Source: Humibacillus sp. DSM 29435 (GTDB lineage: Bacteria; Actinomycetota; Actinomycetes; Actinomycetales; Dermatophilaceae). Taken from it: 64,000 nucleotides of DNA. The translations under genes were made by a program, and so were the position numbers. The notes below the pieces were generated by a model. It was given only the letters and a program-made list of their open reading frames with translations, ran no database searches and was not told the DNA's origin. The stretch lies in assembly GCF_001758225.1 (NCBI RefSeq), contig NZ_MAST01000012.1:62001-126000 (forward strand). The letters run 5' to 3'. Each line of letters opens with the position of its first letter. Position 1 is the stretch's first letter. Positions 1 through 11,197 of the stretch are shown here, in pieces.

Positions 1-866
1 GGGGCGACGGCCGTCACGTTGAGCACCACCGACTGCACGCCTGCGCTCGGCAGCCCGGCTCGACCTGCCACCTGCACGGCGATCTCGGTGCGGCCGGTCA
101 CCTGGCCCCGGCTCGCCCCCAGGCCCACCCGGGTGTCGACGAGCCGCGCCGGCGTGATCGCCTGGTAGGGCGCCGGCCCAGGGGCAGGAGGCGCGACGTC
201 CTTGAGGTGGATGAAGCCCTGCGGCCACCGTCCGCCGGTGCGGGTGATCTTGCGCCACCGGAAGTCGCCACCCCAGTTGTCCTCGGAGACGTAGATCTCC
301 GAGGAGGACACGACCCGCTCGACGTAGGCCACGTGGCCCGACGACGAGAACGAGCTGTCCCACCAGGCTACGGAGCCGACCGTCGGCGAGTCGTTCGTCT
401 GGCTGGCGAGGGCCACCCCCCAGTTGAGGGCGTTGCCACGAATTGCGGCAGGCCTGGTGCTCGACATGCCGTTGCGGATCATCCGGTAGGCCACGTAGTT
501 GGTGCAGTTGTGGCCGCTGTACTGCGACCAGTAGCTCGTCTGGTAGACGGCGTCGTACCCGTCGTTGCCGTAGCCGGCGGCCTTGCACGGCGAGAAGCTG
601 GTGCAGAGCACGATCCACTCCGACGAGGTCGCGTTCTGCACCGGGTCGACCATCGGAGCGGGCTCGGGGCCCTGAACCGACTGCGGGCTCTCCTGTTCAC
701 TCGTCACGGAGTGGTCGCCCGCCCCGACGTGGTCGTCGGCGACGGCCGAGGTGGCCGGGCCGACCCCCGCCACGAGGGCCAGAACGGTGCTGACGACGAG
801 CAGGCCGACGCTGCTGCGCCGCCTTCTCGGTCGGCGCGGGGCGGGGCGTACGTCAAGATCAGTCAC
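1..866 (-). CDS. Secreted CHAP-domain peptidoglycan hydrolase, 3' end cut off
   Basis: The reading frame starts at a GTG with GGAG about six bases upstream and is still open at the window edge, so the C-terminus is missing. An arginine-rich N-terminus (about residues 10-17) and a hydrophobic stretch (about 18-40) look like a Sec signal peptide, so export is expected. Residues about 85-222 form a CHAP amidase/endopeptidase domain: the catalytic cysteine lies in GHNCTNYVAYR (Cys121) and the histidine in SSGHVAYVE (His178). After a short Pro-Ala linker comes a PARLVDTRVG motif, typical of repeats found downstream of hydrolase domains in secreted actinobacterial proteins. Likely role: cleavage of peptidoglycan cross-links during wall turnover or in competition. 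The exact bond cleaved cannot be told from sequence. Confidence 0.85.
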   Translation of the reverse strand, partial: MTDLDVRPAPRRPRRRRSSVGLLVVSTVLALVAGVGPATSAVADDHVGAGDHSVTSEQESPQSVQGPEPAPMVDPVQNATSSEWIVLCTSFSPCKAAGYGNDGYDAVYQTSYWSQYSGHNCTNYVAYRMIRNGMSSTRPAAIRGNALNWGVALASQTNDSPTVGSVAWWDSSFSSSGHVAYVERVVSSSEIYVSEDNWGGDFRWRKITRTGGRWPQGFIHLKDVAPPAPGPAPYQAITPARLVDTRVGLGASRGQVTGRTEIAVQVAGRAGLPSAGVQSVVLNVTAVA

Positions 867-1028
867 GACATCTCCAGAAGTTGGGTGCTCCCGGGACAAG
901 GTAGTCAAGTCAACACGCCGTGTGTGTCTTGAGTCGCAACAATCTTTCTGTGAATCCTGAGTCGTAGCGTGACGGATGTGGTAGCCCCTCAAAGACCGGC
1001 GTACCGGACATGACGGACCTTGCCGACG

Positions 1029-2486
<1,458 letters not shown>

Positions 2487-2499
2487 CAGGTCCTTCTCG

Positions 2500-3753
2500 T
2501 CACGGAGCCAGCAGTCGGTGGACAACGGTGTCGGCGAGCAGGCGCCCCCGTCGGGTGAGCACCACCCGACCGCTGGAGAGCGCCGACGTGCCGTCGACGA
2601 GCCCGTCGGCGATGAGGCCGGCCACGGCCGTGCGACCAGGGCCCCGCACCTCCTCCAGCGGCAGACCCGAGACCAGCCTCGACCCGAGCAGCATGCGCTC
2701 GTCGTGACGTTGCTCGGCGGTCAGCGTCTCGCGGGCGTGAGCGGGCGATACCGCGTCGGCCAGTCGCGCGGCGTAGGCACTGGGATGTTTGACGTTCCAC
2801 CAGCGCACCCCGCCCACGTGACTGTGTGCGCCGGGCCCGATGCCCCACCAGTTGGTGCCCGACCAGTAGGCGATGTTGTGCCGGCACCGGGTGGCCGGTG
2901 ACCGCGCCCAGTTGCTGACCTCGTACCAGCCCAGGCCGGCGGCGGTGAGCAGCTCGTCGGCCAGCTCGTACTTGTCGGCCTCGTCGTCGTCGTCGGGCAT
3001 CGCGACCTCCCCACGGCGCACCTGGGCGGCCATCTTGGTGCCGGCCTCGACGACGAGGGCGTAGGCCGAGACGTGGTCGGGCGCCAGCGCCACGACGGCG
3101 TCGAGGCTGCGCCGCCAGTCGCTCAGCGACTCCCCCGGCGTTCCGTAGATGAGGTCGAGACTCACTTGTAGCCCCGCGTCGCGGGCGGCCGACACGGCCC
3201 GAGCCACGTTGTCGGGGTCGTGGGTGCGTTCGAGGGTGGCCAGCACGTGCGGCACGGCCGACTGCATCCCGATCGAGACCCGGGTGAACCCTCCCTCCGA
3301 GAGCTCTCGAAGCGAGTCGGGGGTGACCGAGTCGGGGTTGGCCTCGGTGGTGACCTCGACGTCGGACGCGAGGCCGAAGCGCTGCCGGATGCCGTCGAGC
3401 ACCCTGACAAGGTCAGCCGAGGGCAGCATGGTCGGCGTTCCTCCACCAACGAAAACCGTTGACACGGTTGGTGACTGGTCACCCAGCACCGTGCGCGCGA
3501 GGTCGACTTCTCGGAGAGCGACGTCGGCGTACGTGTCGACCCCCACCGCCGCACCGTGCGGCCCTCGACCGCCGAGCTCGGTCACCGTGTAGGTGTTGAA
3601 GTCGCAGTAGCCACAGCGCACCGTGCAGAACGGCACGTGCACGTAGATACCGAGGTCGATGTCGGCCAGCCCCTCGAGCGCGCTTGCCGGGAGACGTCCC
3701 GACGCGGGCGCAGGATCACCGTCGGGCAGGGCTGAAGGCGACATGGTCACCAT
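2500..3753 (-). CDS. hemW: HemW, radical SAM heme chaperone (coproporphyrinogen oxidase-like)
   Basis: 417-residue radical SAM protein. The 4Fe-4S motif CTVRCGYC (Cys43, Cys47, Cys50) follows YVHVPF, the signature of the HemN/HemW family. A GGGTPTM segment and a HemN-type C-terminal region follow. Family knowledge: HemW binds heme and passes it to respiratory enzymes; it lacks the extra features of true coproporphyrinogen dehydrogenase HemN and is often misannotated as such. It lies 21 bases after the acr3 stop and 13 bases before the aldehyde dehydrogenase start, all on the minus strand. In many actinobacteria hemW follows lepA; here several genes intervene. The start ATG has only a weak Shine-Dalgarno, and a second ATG three codons on is possible. 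Confidence 0.92.
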   Translation of the reverse strand: MVTMSPSALPDGDPAPASGRLPASALEGLADIDLGIYVHVPFCTVRCGYCDFNTYTVTELGGRGPHGAAVGVDTYADVALREVDLARTVLGDQSPTVSTVFVGGGTPTMLPSADLVRVLDGIRQRFGLASDVEVTTEANPDSVTPDSLRELSEGGFTRVSIGMQSAVPHVLATLERTHDPDNVARAVSAARDAGLQVSLDLIYGTPGESLSDWRRSLDAVVALAPDHVSAYALVVEAGTKMAAQVRRGEVAMPDDDDEADKYELADELLTAAGLGWYEVSNWARSPATRCRHNIAYWSGTNWWGIGPGAHSHVGGVRWWNVKHPSAYAARLADAVSPAHARETLTAEQRHDERMLLGSRLVSGLPLEEVRGPGRTAVAGLIADGLVDGTSALSSGRVVLTRRGRLLADTVVHRLLAP

Positions 3754-3774
3754 TGTCTCAGGACCATCGACCGG

Positions 3775-4932
3775 TCAGAGCCGCTCGGTCGCCTGGCCCC
3801 CGTCACTGAGCCCTCGGGTGCCGAGGGCGCGCCGAAGGGCGAGGCTGACGTAGACGAGCCCGACGAGAGCAGGCACCTCGATCAGCGGCCCGACGACCCC
3901 TGCGAGGGCCTGGCCGGAGGTGGCGCCGTAGGTGGCGATCGCGACGGCGATGGCCAGCTCGAAGTTGTTGCCCGCGGCGGTGAACGCCAGTGTCGTGGTG
4001 CGGGCGTAGCCGAGGCGCAGGCCGGCGCCGAGGGCGAACCCGCCCCCCCACATCAGCGCGAAGTAGACCAGCAGCGGTAGCGCGATCCGCGCCACGTCGG
4101 AGGGCCGGGAGGCGATGGCCTCCCCTTGGAGCGCGAAGAGAGTCACGACGGTGAACAGCAGCCCGTAGAGGGCCCACGGGCCGATCCGGGGCAGGAATGT
4201 TGCTTCGTACCAGTCGCGCCCGCGGGCTCGTTCGCCGAGCCGTCGGGTCAGGTAACCGGCCGCCAGGGGCACGCCGAGGAACACCAGCACCGACCGGGCG
4301 ATGGCCCACGTGGAGGTGTCGAGCCCGGCCTGCTGGAGGCCGAGCCAGCCCGGCAGGACCGAGAGGTAGAACCAGCCGAGGGCCGCGAACGCGACGACCT
4401 GGAAGAGCGAGTTCAGCGCGACCAGCACCGCGGCCGCTTCCCGGTCGCCGCAGGCCAGGTCGTTCCAGATGATGACCATCGCGATGCAGCGGGCCAGTCC
4501 CACGATGATCAGGCCGGTGCGGTAGGCCGGCAGGTCGGGCAGGAAGACCCAGGCCAGGGCGAACATCAGCGCGGGCCCGATCACCCAGTTGAGCAGGAGC
4601 GAGGAGACCAGCAGGCGCTGGTCACCCGTCACCGACCCGAGCCGGTCGTAGCGAACCTTGGCCAGCACCGGGTACATCATCGCCAGCAACCCGAGCGCGA
4701 TCGGCAGCGACACCCCGTCGACCTGCACCGCAGCCAGCGCCTCACCCAGGCCGGGCACCCCTCGGCCGAGCAACAGCCCCCCTGCCATCGCCAGCGCGAT
4801 CCAGACCGGCAGCAGCCGGTCCAGGGGGGACAGCCGCGCCAGCACGGGCGCTTCGGCTGTGTCAGTCATGCCGTGAACCGGTGGGCCGGCTGCACGACCA
4901 CACCGGCCGCCGGTGGTTCTTGGGGCCGCCAT
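3775..4932 (-). CDS. Acr3-family arsenite efflux transporter
   Basis: Polytopic membrane protein of the Acr3/BASS superfamily with about ten hydrophobic segments, exporting As(III) using the proton gradient. The conserved cysteine motif GLARCIAMVIIWN of Acr3 proteins is present. The ATG at 4932 has a very strong AGGAGGG four bases upstream and gives 385 residues. The family usually begins near MTDTAEAPVLARLSPLDRLL, whose ATG is at 4869 (364 residues) but has no comparable ribosome site, so the roughly 20 extra residues are either real or the 4869 start is used. It is divergent from arsR and shares a palindromic operator with it, which supports metalloid-controlled expression. No arsenate reductase was seen nearby. 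Confidence 0.9.
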   Translation of the reverse strand: MAAPRTTGGRCGRAAGPPVHGMTDTAEAPVLARLSPLDRLLPVWIALAMAGGLLLGRGVPGLGEALAAVQVDGVSLPIALGLLAMMYPVLAKVRYDRLGSVTGDQRLLVSSLLLNWVIGPALMFALAWVFLPDLPAYRTGLIIVGLARCIAMVIIWNDLACGDREAAAVLVALNSLFQVVAFAALGWFYLSVLPGWLGLQQAGLDTSTWAIARSVLVFLGVPLAAGYLTRRLGERARGRDWYEATFLPRIGPWALYGLLFTVVTLFALQGEAIASRPSDVARIALPLLVYFALMWGGGFALGAGLRLGYARTTTLAFTAAGNNFELAIAVAIATYGATSGQALAGVVGPLIEVPALVGLVYVSLALRRALGTRGLSDGGQATERL

Positions 4933-4944
4933 AAGCCCTCCTGA

Positions 4945-4998
4945 CATTGACGTTCGTCGATGTATCGACCGTCACTGATGCATCGACGTTTGTCAATG
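4945..4998. promoter_or_regulatory. ArsR operator/palindrome between acr3 and arsR
   Basis: Two 18-base arms (4945-4962 and 4981-4998) are reverse complements at 15 of 18 positions, flanked by CATTGAC and GTCAATG. The centre of the right half forms GATGCATC. The palindrome sits between divergent acr3 and arsR and overlaps the expected promoters of both. A dimeric ArsR repressor blocking both genes until arsenite binds is the simplest reading. Confidence 0.75.
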
Positions 4999-5018
4999 CT
5001 CGTGCGAGGATCACCCGT

Positions 5019-5435
5019 ATGACCTCGACCGCCACCGCAGCCACCGCGACCCCGCCCCGCACCTCGCCTCCGGCCCGAGGTCGTCGAGAGTCTGGCGTCC
5101 GCCCTGAGGGTTGCTGCCCGACGGTCACCGGCGGCGGGCTGGCGGAGGTCGAGGCCGAACGTCTGGCCAGGTCGTTCAAGGCCCTCGGGGACCCCACCAG
5201 GGTGCGGCTGTTGTCGCTGATCGCCGCTAGCCAGAGTGGCGAGGCCTGTGTCTGCGACATGACCGACGTCGTCGGTCTGTCGCAGCCGACCGTGTCGCAT
5301 CACATGCGCCAGCTCGTCGACGTCGGGCTCGTCACCCGTGAGCAGAGGGGTAGGTGGGCCTACTACGCCATCGTCGGCGACGCCCTCGCCGGCCTGCGCC
5401 TCGACCTCGGTGTCGTGCTGAGCACCGGTTCGTAG
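5019..5435 (+). CDS. arsR: ArsR-family arsenite-responsive repressor
   Basis: 138-residue winged-helix repressor. The DNA-binding core runs from FKALGDPTRVRLL to QPTVSHHMRQLVDVGLV. A CVC pair in GEACVCDMTD sits at the position of the As(III)-binding ELCVCDL motif of ArsR, and a second Cys-Cys pair lies near residue 30 (GCCPTV), a possible third ligand source. The start at 5019 is preceded by AGGA nine bases upstream; the longer in-frame start at 4947 would put the coding region across the operator and is less likely. It is divergently paired with acr3, the usual arrangement of a self-regulated arsenite resistance unit. Confidence 0.9.
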   Translation: MTSTATAATATPPRTSPPARGRRESGVRPEGCCPTVTGGGLAEVEAERLARSFKALGDPTRVRLLSLIAASQSGEACVCDMTDVVGLSQPTVSHHMRQLVDVGLVTREQRGRWAYYAIVGDALAGLRLDLGVVLSTGS

Positions 5436-5489
5436 AGCCGCCAGCGCGGCCGCGACCCCCGGGTGGTCACGGCTCTGGTGCGGCTCGCC

Positions 5490-5495
5490 TATCGT
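5490..5495 (+). promoter_or_regulatory. -10 box TATCGT for a leaderless transcript
   Basis: TATCGT ends six bases before the ATG at 5502, so transcription would begin at or next to the start codon. No useful Shine-Dalgarno is present. No convincing -35 box was seen. Confidence 0.45.
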
Positions 5496-5501
5496 CGAAG
5501 G

Positions 5502-6335
5502 ATGAGGTCACCGAACTGGATCGAGCTCGCGGGCGTCGTCAACATGCGCGACCTCGGCGGGCTGCCCACCGAGGAGGGCGACGTCGTGCAACCCCGCCGG
5601 CTGCTGCGTTCGGACAACCTGCAAGACCTTCCGGTCGAGTCCGTGCGCTCGCTCGTCGACGGCTACGGCCTCACCGACGTCGTCGACCTGCGCACCGACG
5701 TGGAGGTGGTCAGAGAGGGTGACGGACCGCTGCGAGCCCTGGCCAGGGTGCGCCACCACCACTTCACGCTCTACCGCGACTCCTCGCCTGAGAGCGGCAT
5801 CCCCGCGGCCGAGCGTCCCCTGCCCTGGGAGGTTGACGAGCAGGCCGAGCGCTCCGAACGCGCCGCGACCCCTGCGGCTCATCGGCCCGCCGCCCCCAGT
5901 CACGACGAGTTCTGGTCGAAGCACTACCTCTCCTATCTCGAGCAGCGGCCCGACTCGGTCATTGCCGCTCTGCACGCGATCGCCGACAGCCGCGGCGCCG
6001 CGGTCGTGCACTGCGCGGCCGGCAAGGACCGCACCGGCACCATCGTCGGGCTGGCCCTGAAGACGGTCGGCGTGCTCGACGACGAGATCATCGCCGACTT
6101 CGCGGCCTCGGCCGAGCGGGTGCCGCTCATCCTCGAGCGGCTGCGCAGCCGGCCCGCTTACGCCGCGAACCTGCGCGACAAGACGGTGGCGCAGCAGTCG
6201 CCCACCACCGACACGATGCGGCTGCTCCTGGGCACGCTCGAGCAGCAGTACGGCGGGGCCGAGAACTGGCTCGCCGACCACGACTGGACCTCTCGAGACA
6301 CCGATCGCCTGCGCCGCAAGCTGCTCGCTCCCTGA
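5502..6335 (+). CDS. PtpB-like tyrosine/lipid phosphatase
   Basis: 277-residue protein of the DSP-like Y_phosphatase3 family, which includes mycobacterial PtpB. The N-terminus GVVNMRDLGGLP and the P-loop VVHCAAGKDRTGTIVG (catalytic Cys followed by AAGKDRTG) are diagnostic; the lysine inside the P-loop is shared with PtpB-type enzymes that act on phosphotyrosine and phosphoinositides. No signal peptide is visible. The start at 5502 fits a leaderless transcript from the TATCGT box; a GTG at 5463 would add 13 residues that do not resemble the family. It lies 66 bases after arsR but has its own promoter signal, and no functional link to arsenic is implied. Confidence 0.85.
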   Translation: MRSPNWIELAGVVNMRDLGGLPTEEGDVVQPRRLLRSDNLQDLPVESVRSLVDGYGLTDVVDLRTDVEVVREGDGPLRALARVRHHHFTLYRDSSPESGIPAAERPLPWEVDEQAERSERAATPAAHRPAAPSHDEFWSKHYLSYLEQRPDSVIAALHAIADSRGAAVVHCAAGKDRTGTIVGLALKTVGVLDDEIIADFAASAERVPLILERLRSRPAYAANLRDKTVAQQSPTTDTMRLLLGTLEQQYGGAENWLADHDWTSRDTDRLRRKLLAP

Positions 6336-6350
6336 AGGCCCAGCCGTCAG

Positions 6351-6375
6351 CGGTCTGGTCGCCCGCCGCAGACCG
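6351..6375. terminator. Short hairpin between convergent genes
   Basis: CGGTCTG (6351-6357) and CAGACCG (6369-6375) are perfect 7-base arms around an 11-base loop in the 41-base gap between the convergent phosphatase and VOC reading frames. No T-tract is present, so terminator function is inference. Confidence 0.4.
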
Positions 6376-6376
6376 G

Positions 6377-6788
6377 TCAACCAGCGTAGGTGCCGAAGCT
6401 CCACGAGTTGCCTTCGACGTCTGCAATGGAGAAGCCGCGGGAGCCGTAGTCGGTGTCCTCCATCGGGCGCACCACCCGTGGCCCCCAGTCGCTCCGCCCG
6501 CGTGAACACCGTGTCGGGGTCGTCGCAGACGACGTAGACCGTGGCCGCACCCGCACCGGAGACGAAGGTGTCGTCACGCTTGGCGCGGCTGCTCACCATC
6601 ACCCGGCCTCCTTCGGGCCAGAGCATCTCGCTGTGCTGCACGTGCCCGTCGGAGTCCTCGACGAGGTCACCTTCGGTGAAACCGAGCCCGAGCAGCCAGG
6701 TGCGCGCCGCATGAGGGTCGTCGTAGCTGAGGCCGACCCAGACGTTGTGGTCGGTGCGGGTGGATGCCGGCGTGTTCTGGGTCTCCAT
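6377..6788 (-). pseudogene. VOC/glyoxalase-fold protein interrupted by a frameshift
   Basis: From the ATG at 6788 the frame reads a normal VOC (glyoxalase/bleomycin resistance fold) N-terminus, including VWVGLSYDDPHAARTWLLG and an HSEMLWPEGGRVMVSS strand, up to RAERLGA. The matching C-terminus (RPMEDTDYGSRGFSIADVEG then NSWSFGTYAG and stop) is in another frame. Removing one C from the CCC at 6475-6477 joins the two halves into a continuous protein of about 136 residues. This is either a recent inactivating insertion or a sequencing error in a short homopolymer. The protein would belong to the metal-dependent VOC superfamily with unknown substrate. It lies downstream of the AraC regulator gene in the same direction. 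Confidence 0.75.
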
Positions 6789-6860
6789 GCCGCCCAGTCT
6801 GGGCGACGTCACGCCGGCCGTCTTGGACGAATGCGCAGTCGCCGGCCCTCCCCTACCGCA

Positions 6861-6904
6861 TTCGAGGTAGTCAGCGACCACCAGTGGTCGCTGATTACCT
6901 CGAA
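6861..6904. terminator. 21-bp near-perfect inverted repeat downstream of the AraC gene
   Basis: Arms 6861-6881 and 6884-6904 pair over 21 positions with one G-T wobble and only two bases between them. It lies 12 bases after the AraC-type gene and before the VOC frame, both on the minus strand. There is no T-tract, as often in actinobacterial terminators. A regulator-binding palindrome is the alternative. Confidence 0.55.
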
Positions 6905-6916
6905 CCGAACGTTTGA

Positions 6917-7720
6917 TCAGGGGTTGGCGAGCGTGTCGTCAACGCGCCACTGCGTCGGTGACGTGCCGGCGAGGTCACGCCAGTCGCGGTTCATGTGGGC
7001 GTGGTCGGACCAGCCGCACCGGAGGGCGACCTGGGTGAGCGGCATCCGACCCGACGACACCAGGGGAACGGACCGCTCGAAGCGGCGCACTCGGGCCGCT
7101 GCCTTGGGCGTCACCCCGAGCTCGGCCCGGAACTGCTGCTGGAGGTGGCGCATCGACCAGCCGACGACCTGCGCCACCTCCCTGATCGGCGCAGCCCCCC
7201 GCGACACGCCGATCAGCCGCCACGCCTCGGCCAGCTCGGGCGCAGGCGGGCGGGGCTCGCTCAGCCTGTCGAGCAGCGAACGCTCTACGAGGTAGAACCG
7301 CCTTTGCCACGAGTCGGTCTCGTGCAGCCGGTCCCGCAGCTCAGCGGCCTCGGCGCCCATGACGTCCTGCAGCTCGAACGAGCCCTCGGCGAGCTCTGCC
7401 GCCCGCACCCCGAAGAGGGCTCTCAGCGCCCCCGGACGCATCGCCAGCTGGATGCCGTGCTGGTTGCCGTCATGATGGATGTGGGTCGGGCCGGTCGCGA
7501 GGCCGGCGAGCACCGAGTCGAAACGCCTCGGCACCGGGCTGCCCGGGTCGGAGAGCGTCAGCGCGTCATCGAACGGGATGACCAGCGTGACGGTGCTCGA
7601 CGGCATCCCGATGTGCACCCCAGCCGGGAACCCCGCGAGGCGGTAGCCCACCACGCGGTCGGCGAACGGCGCGAACCGTGCGCTCGGAACGTGCTCGTGG
7701 TGCTCGGCCGTGAGGGTCAC
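6917..7720 (-). CDS. AraC-family transcriptional regulator
   Basis: 267-residue regulator starting at a GTG with GGTGAGCT just upstream. The N-terminal part (about residues 1-140) resembles the DUF6597-type sensing domain of actinobacterial AraC proteins. The C-terminal part carries the two helix-turn-helix units of an AraC/XylS DNA-binding domain, with segments IREVAQVVGWSMRHLQQQFR and MPLTQVALRCGWSDHAHMNR. The downstream gene is the frameshifted VOC protein, a pairing seen often in actinobacteria; the palindrome at 6861 separates them. The ligand and targets cannot be told from sequence. Confidence 0.88.
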   Translation of the reverse strand: MTLTAEHHEHVPSARFAPFADRVVGYRLAGFPAGVHIGMPSSTVTLVIPFDDALTLSDPGSPVPRRFDSVLAGLATGPTHIHHDGNQHGIQLAMRPGALRALFGVRAAELAEGSFELQDVMGAEAAELRDRLHETDSWQRRFYLVERSLLDRLSEPRPPAPELAEAWRLIGVSRGAAPIREVAQVVGWSMRHLQQQFRAELGVTPKAAARVRRFERSVPLVSSGRMPLTQVALRCGWSDHAHMNRDWRDLAGTSPTQWRVDDTLANP

Positions 7721-7758
7721 AGCTCACCGTACGACGCACGACGCCGCCGCCGGGGAAC

Positions 7759-9612
<1,854 letters not shown>

Positions 9613-9841
9613 GGGCGACACGGTGGGGCGAACCTCGCAGGAGTTGGTGGGAGTCGACGGCGGGAGGCCGGGCGGCTCGAGCGTCGCACGACCGGCTAAG
9701 TCTCCCACGCTTTTCCCGGATGCCGTCCACCCCGCTTGGCGTGAGCCTTGAGCGCTCGGGGCACCACCGACGCCGTGCCCGGCCCTCGGAAAATGGCAGC
9801 CTCGGCTCGGCAGCGGACGCTATGGCGCAGAATGGGATGTC

Positions 9842-10978
9842 ATGCGCCCCCCACCGATGGAACTCCTGCCCGCCACGCCGGGCACCCAGCTCCCGATGCG
9901 CCGCGCCGTGCGCCACCCCCGCGAGATCGTGACCCTGGTCTTGACGATCCTGGGCTCGCTGCTGCTCCTCGTGCTGGCGCTGGCCGAGGTGGGCCTTGCC
10001 GCCGACGAGGGCCGCACGCCCGACGCCTACGCCCTCATCCTGCTCTTCGCCCCGGTACTGCTGTGGTTCGCTCGTGGCCAGCTGTGGGCCCAGCAGCGGC
10101 TCAACGGGATCAAGCTCACCCGCCAGCAGTTCCCCGAGGCTCACGCGATGCTCGTCGACGCCGCGGTCCGCTCCGGGCTGCCCTACGTTCCGGACGCCTG
10201 GGTCGTCGGCGGCAACGGGATGATCAACGCAGCGGCCTCCGGACACGGCTTCCGGAGGTTCGTCATCGTCTACAGCGACCTGCTGGAGGTCGGCGGGGCC
10301 GCGCGTGACCCCGACGCCCTGCGGTTCGTGATCGCCCACGAGGTCGGCCACATCGCCGCGGGTCACACCAGCTACTGGCGAATGCTCGGCACCTTTGCGT
10401 CGCAGTGGATCCCCCTGCTCGGCTCCACCCTGAGCCGGGCGCAGGAGTACACGGCCGACAACTACGGGCATGCCCTGGTTCCGCAGGGGGCCCGCGGCGC
10501 CATGGCCACCCTCGCCGGGGGAAAGTACCTGAACCGCTCGATCGACGTCGATGCGATGGCCGACCGGGCGATCGTCGAGCCGGGCTTCTTCGTGTGGGTC
10601 GCCAACGCCACGGCGTCCCATCCGGTGCTGGTCTGGCGCATGCACGCCCTGCGCGACCGTCGCGCCCCCGGCCGGCTCCTCTGGCGCCCGAAGGCCCCGT
10701 GGCTGTGGTCGCAGCCCATCGACCCTCGGGCGTGGTCGCTGCCGTCGATGATCGGCTTCGTGCCCACGCCTGCTACACGACCCGAGCTGCCTCAGAACGC
10801 CCGCCCCGGCGCCGAGCGAACCGGGCAGAGCCAGGCGCAGCAGTACTCGCCGAACCAGCAGCTCTCGGCGCAGCCGGGCTACTGGGCCAACCAGCAGCCC
10901 GGCGCGGCACCGACGGCCGACGCCCTGCCGCACGCACCGGCACCGGCACCTGACCGCTTCGCCCCTCCCGAGGGCTGA
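9842..10978 (+). CDS. M48-family membrane metalloprotease
   Basis: 378-residue protein with two hydrophobic segments (about residues 29-50 and 62-78) followed by a peptidase M48 domain. The zinc site HEVGH is at residues 166-170 in FVIAHEVGHIAAGHTSYW, and the third ligand is probably the glutamate in AQEYTADNYG. HtpX and other M48 proteases degrade misfolded membrane proteins; whether this one does is unknown. The last 100 residues are a Pro/Ala/Gln-rich low-complexity tail. Divergent from lepA across 229 bases. The ATG at 9842 has GGGA upstream; an in-frame ATG five codons later is also possible. Confidence 0.85.
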   Translation: MRPPPMELLPATPGTQLPMRRAVRHPREIVTLVLTILGSLLLLVLALAEVGLAADEGRTPDAYALILLFAPVLLWFARGQLWAQQRLNGIKLTRQQFPEAHAMLVDAAVRSGLPYVPDAWVVGGNGMINAAASGHGFRRFVIVYSDLLEVGGAARDPDALRFVIAHEVGHIAAGHTSYWRMLGTFASQWIPLLGSTLSRAQEYTADNYGHALVPQGARGAMATLAGGKYLNRSIDVDAMADRAIVEPGFFVWVANATASHPVLVWRMHALRDRRAPGRLLWRPKAPWLWSQPIDPRAWSLPSMIGFVPTPATRPELPQNARPGAERTGQSQAQQYSPNQQLSAQPGYWANQQPGAAPTADALPHAPAPAPDRFAPPEG

Positions 10979-11090
10979 ACGGTGCGCCTGGGCGCGCCTC
11001 ACACCTCCCGAAGGCTGAACGGGGCCGACCCTCAGCGCCTCTTCAACGGTTGGCCCTGGCCGAGCCAGGTCACACCCGGACCCGGCTCCC

Positions 11091-11180
11091 CACCACGACA
11101 CCACCTGCGCGACGCGCCGCGCGACGCGCCAAAAGTGTCGGATTCACAACACCACCTGCGCGACGCGCCGCGCGACGCGC
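11091..11180 (+). repeat. 51-bp tandem repeat family, locus A (about 1.5 units)
   Basis: A unit starts at 11105 and again at 11156, exactly 51 bases apart. Each begins CTGCGCGACGCGC followed by a second GCGCGACGCGC, then an AAAAGTGT segment and an ACACCAC tail; a stray tail copy also precedes unit 1. The locus is in the 219-base gap between convergent M48 protease and MFS genes. The same unit recurs at 13.7 kb (inverted) and 26.6 kb. Confidence 0.85.
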
Positions 11181-11197
11181 AGATGGGGTGGGCGGGC

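Noticed and set aside
867-1028. A clear promoter for the CHAP gene
   Set aside because: A TTGACT-like box can be found upstream, but no acceptable -10 at the right spacing, so it is not reported.
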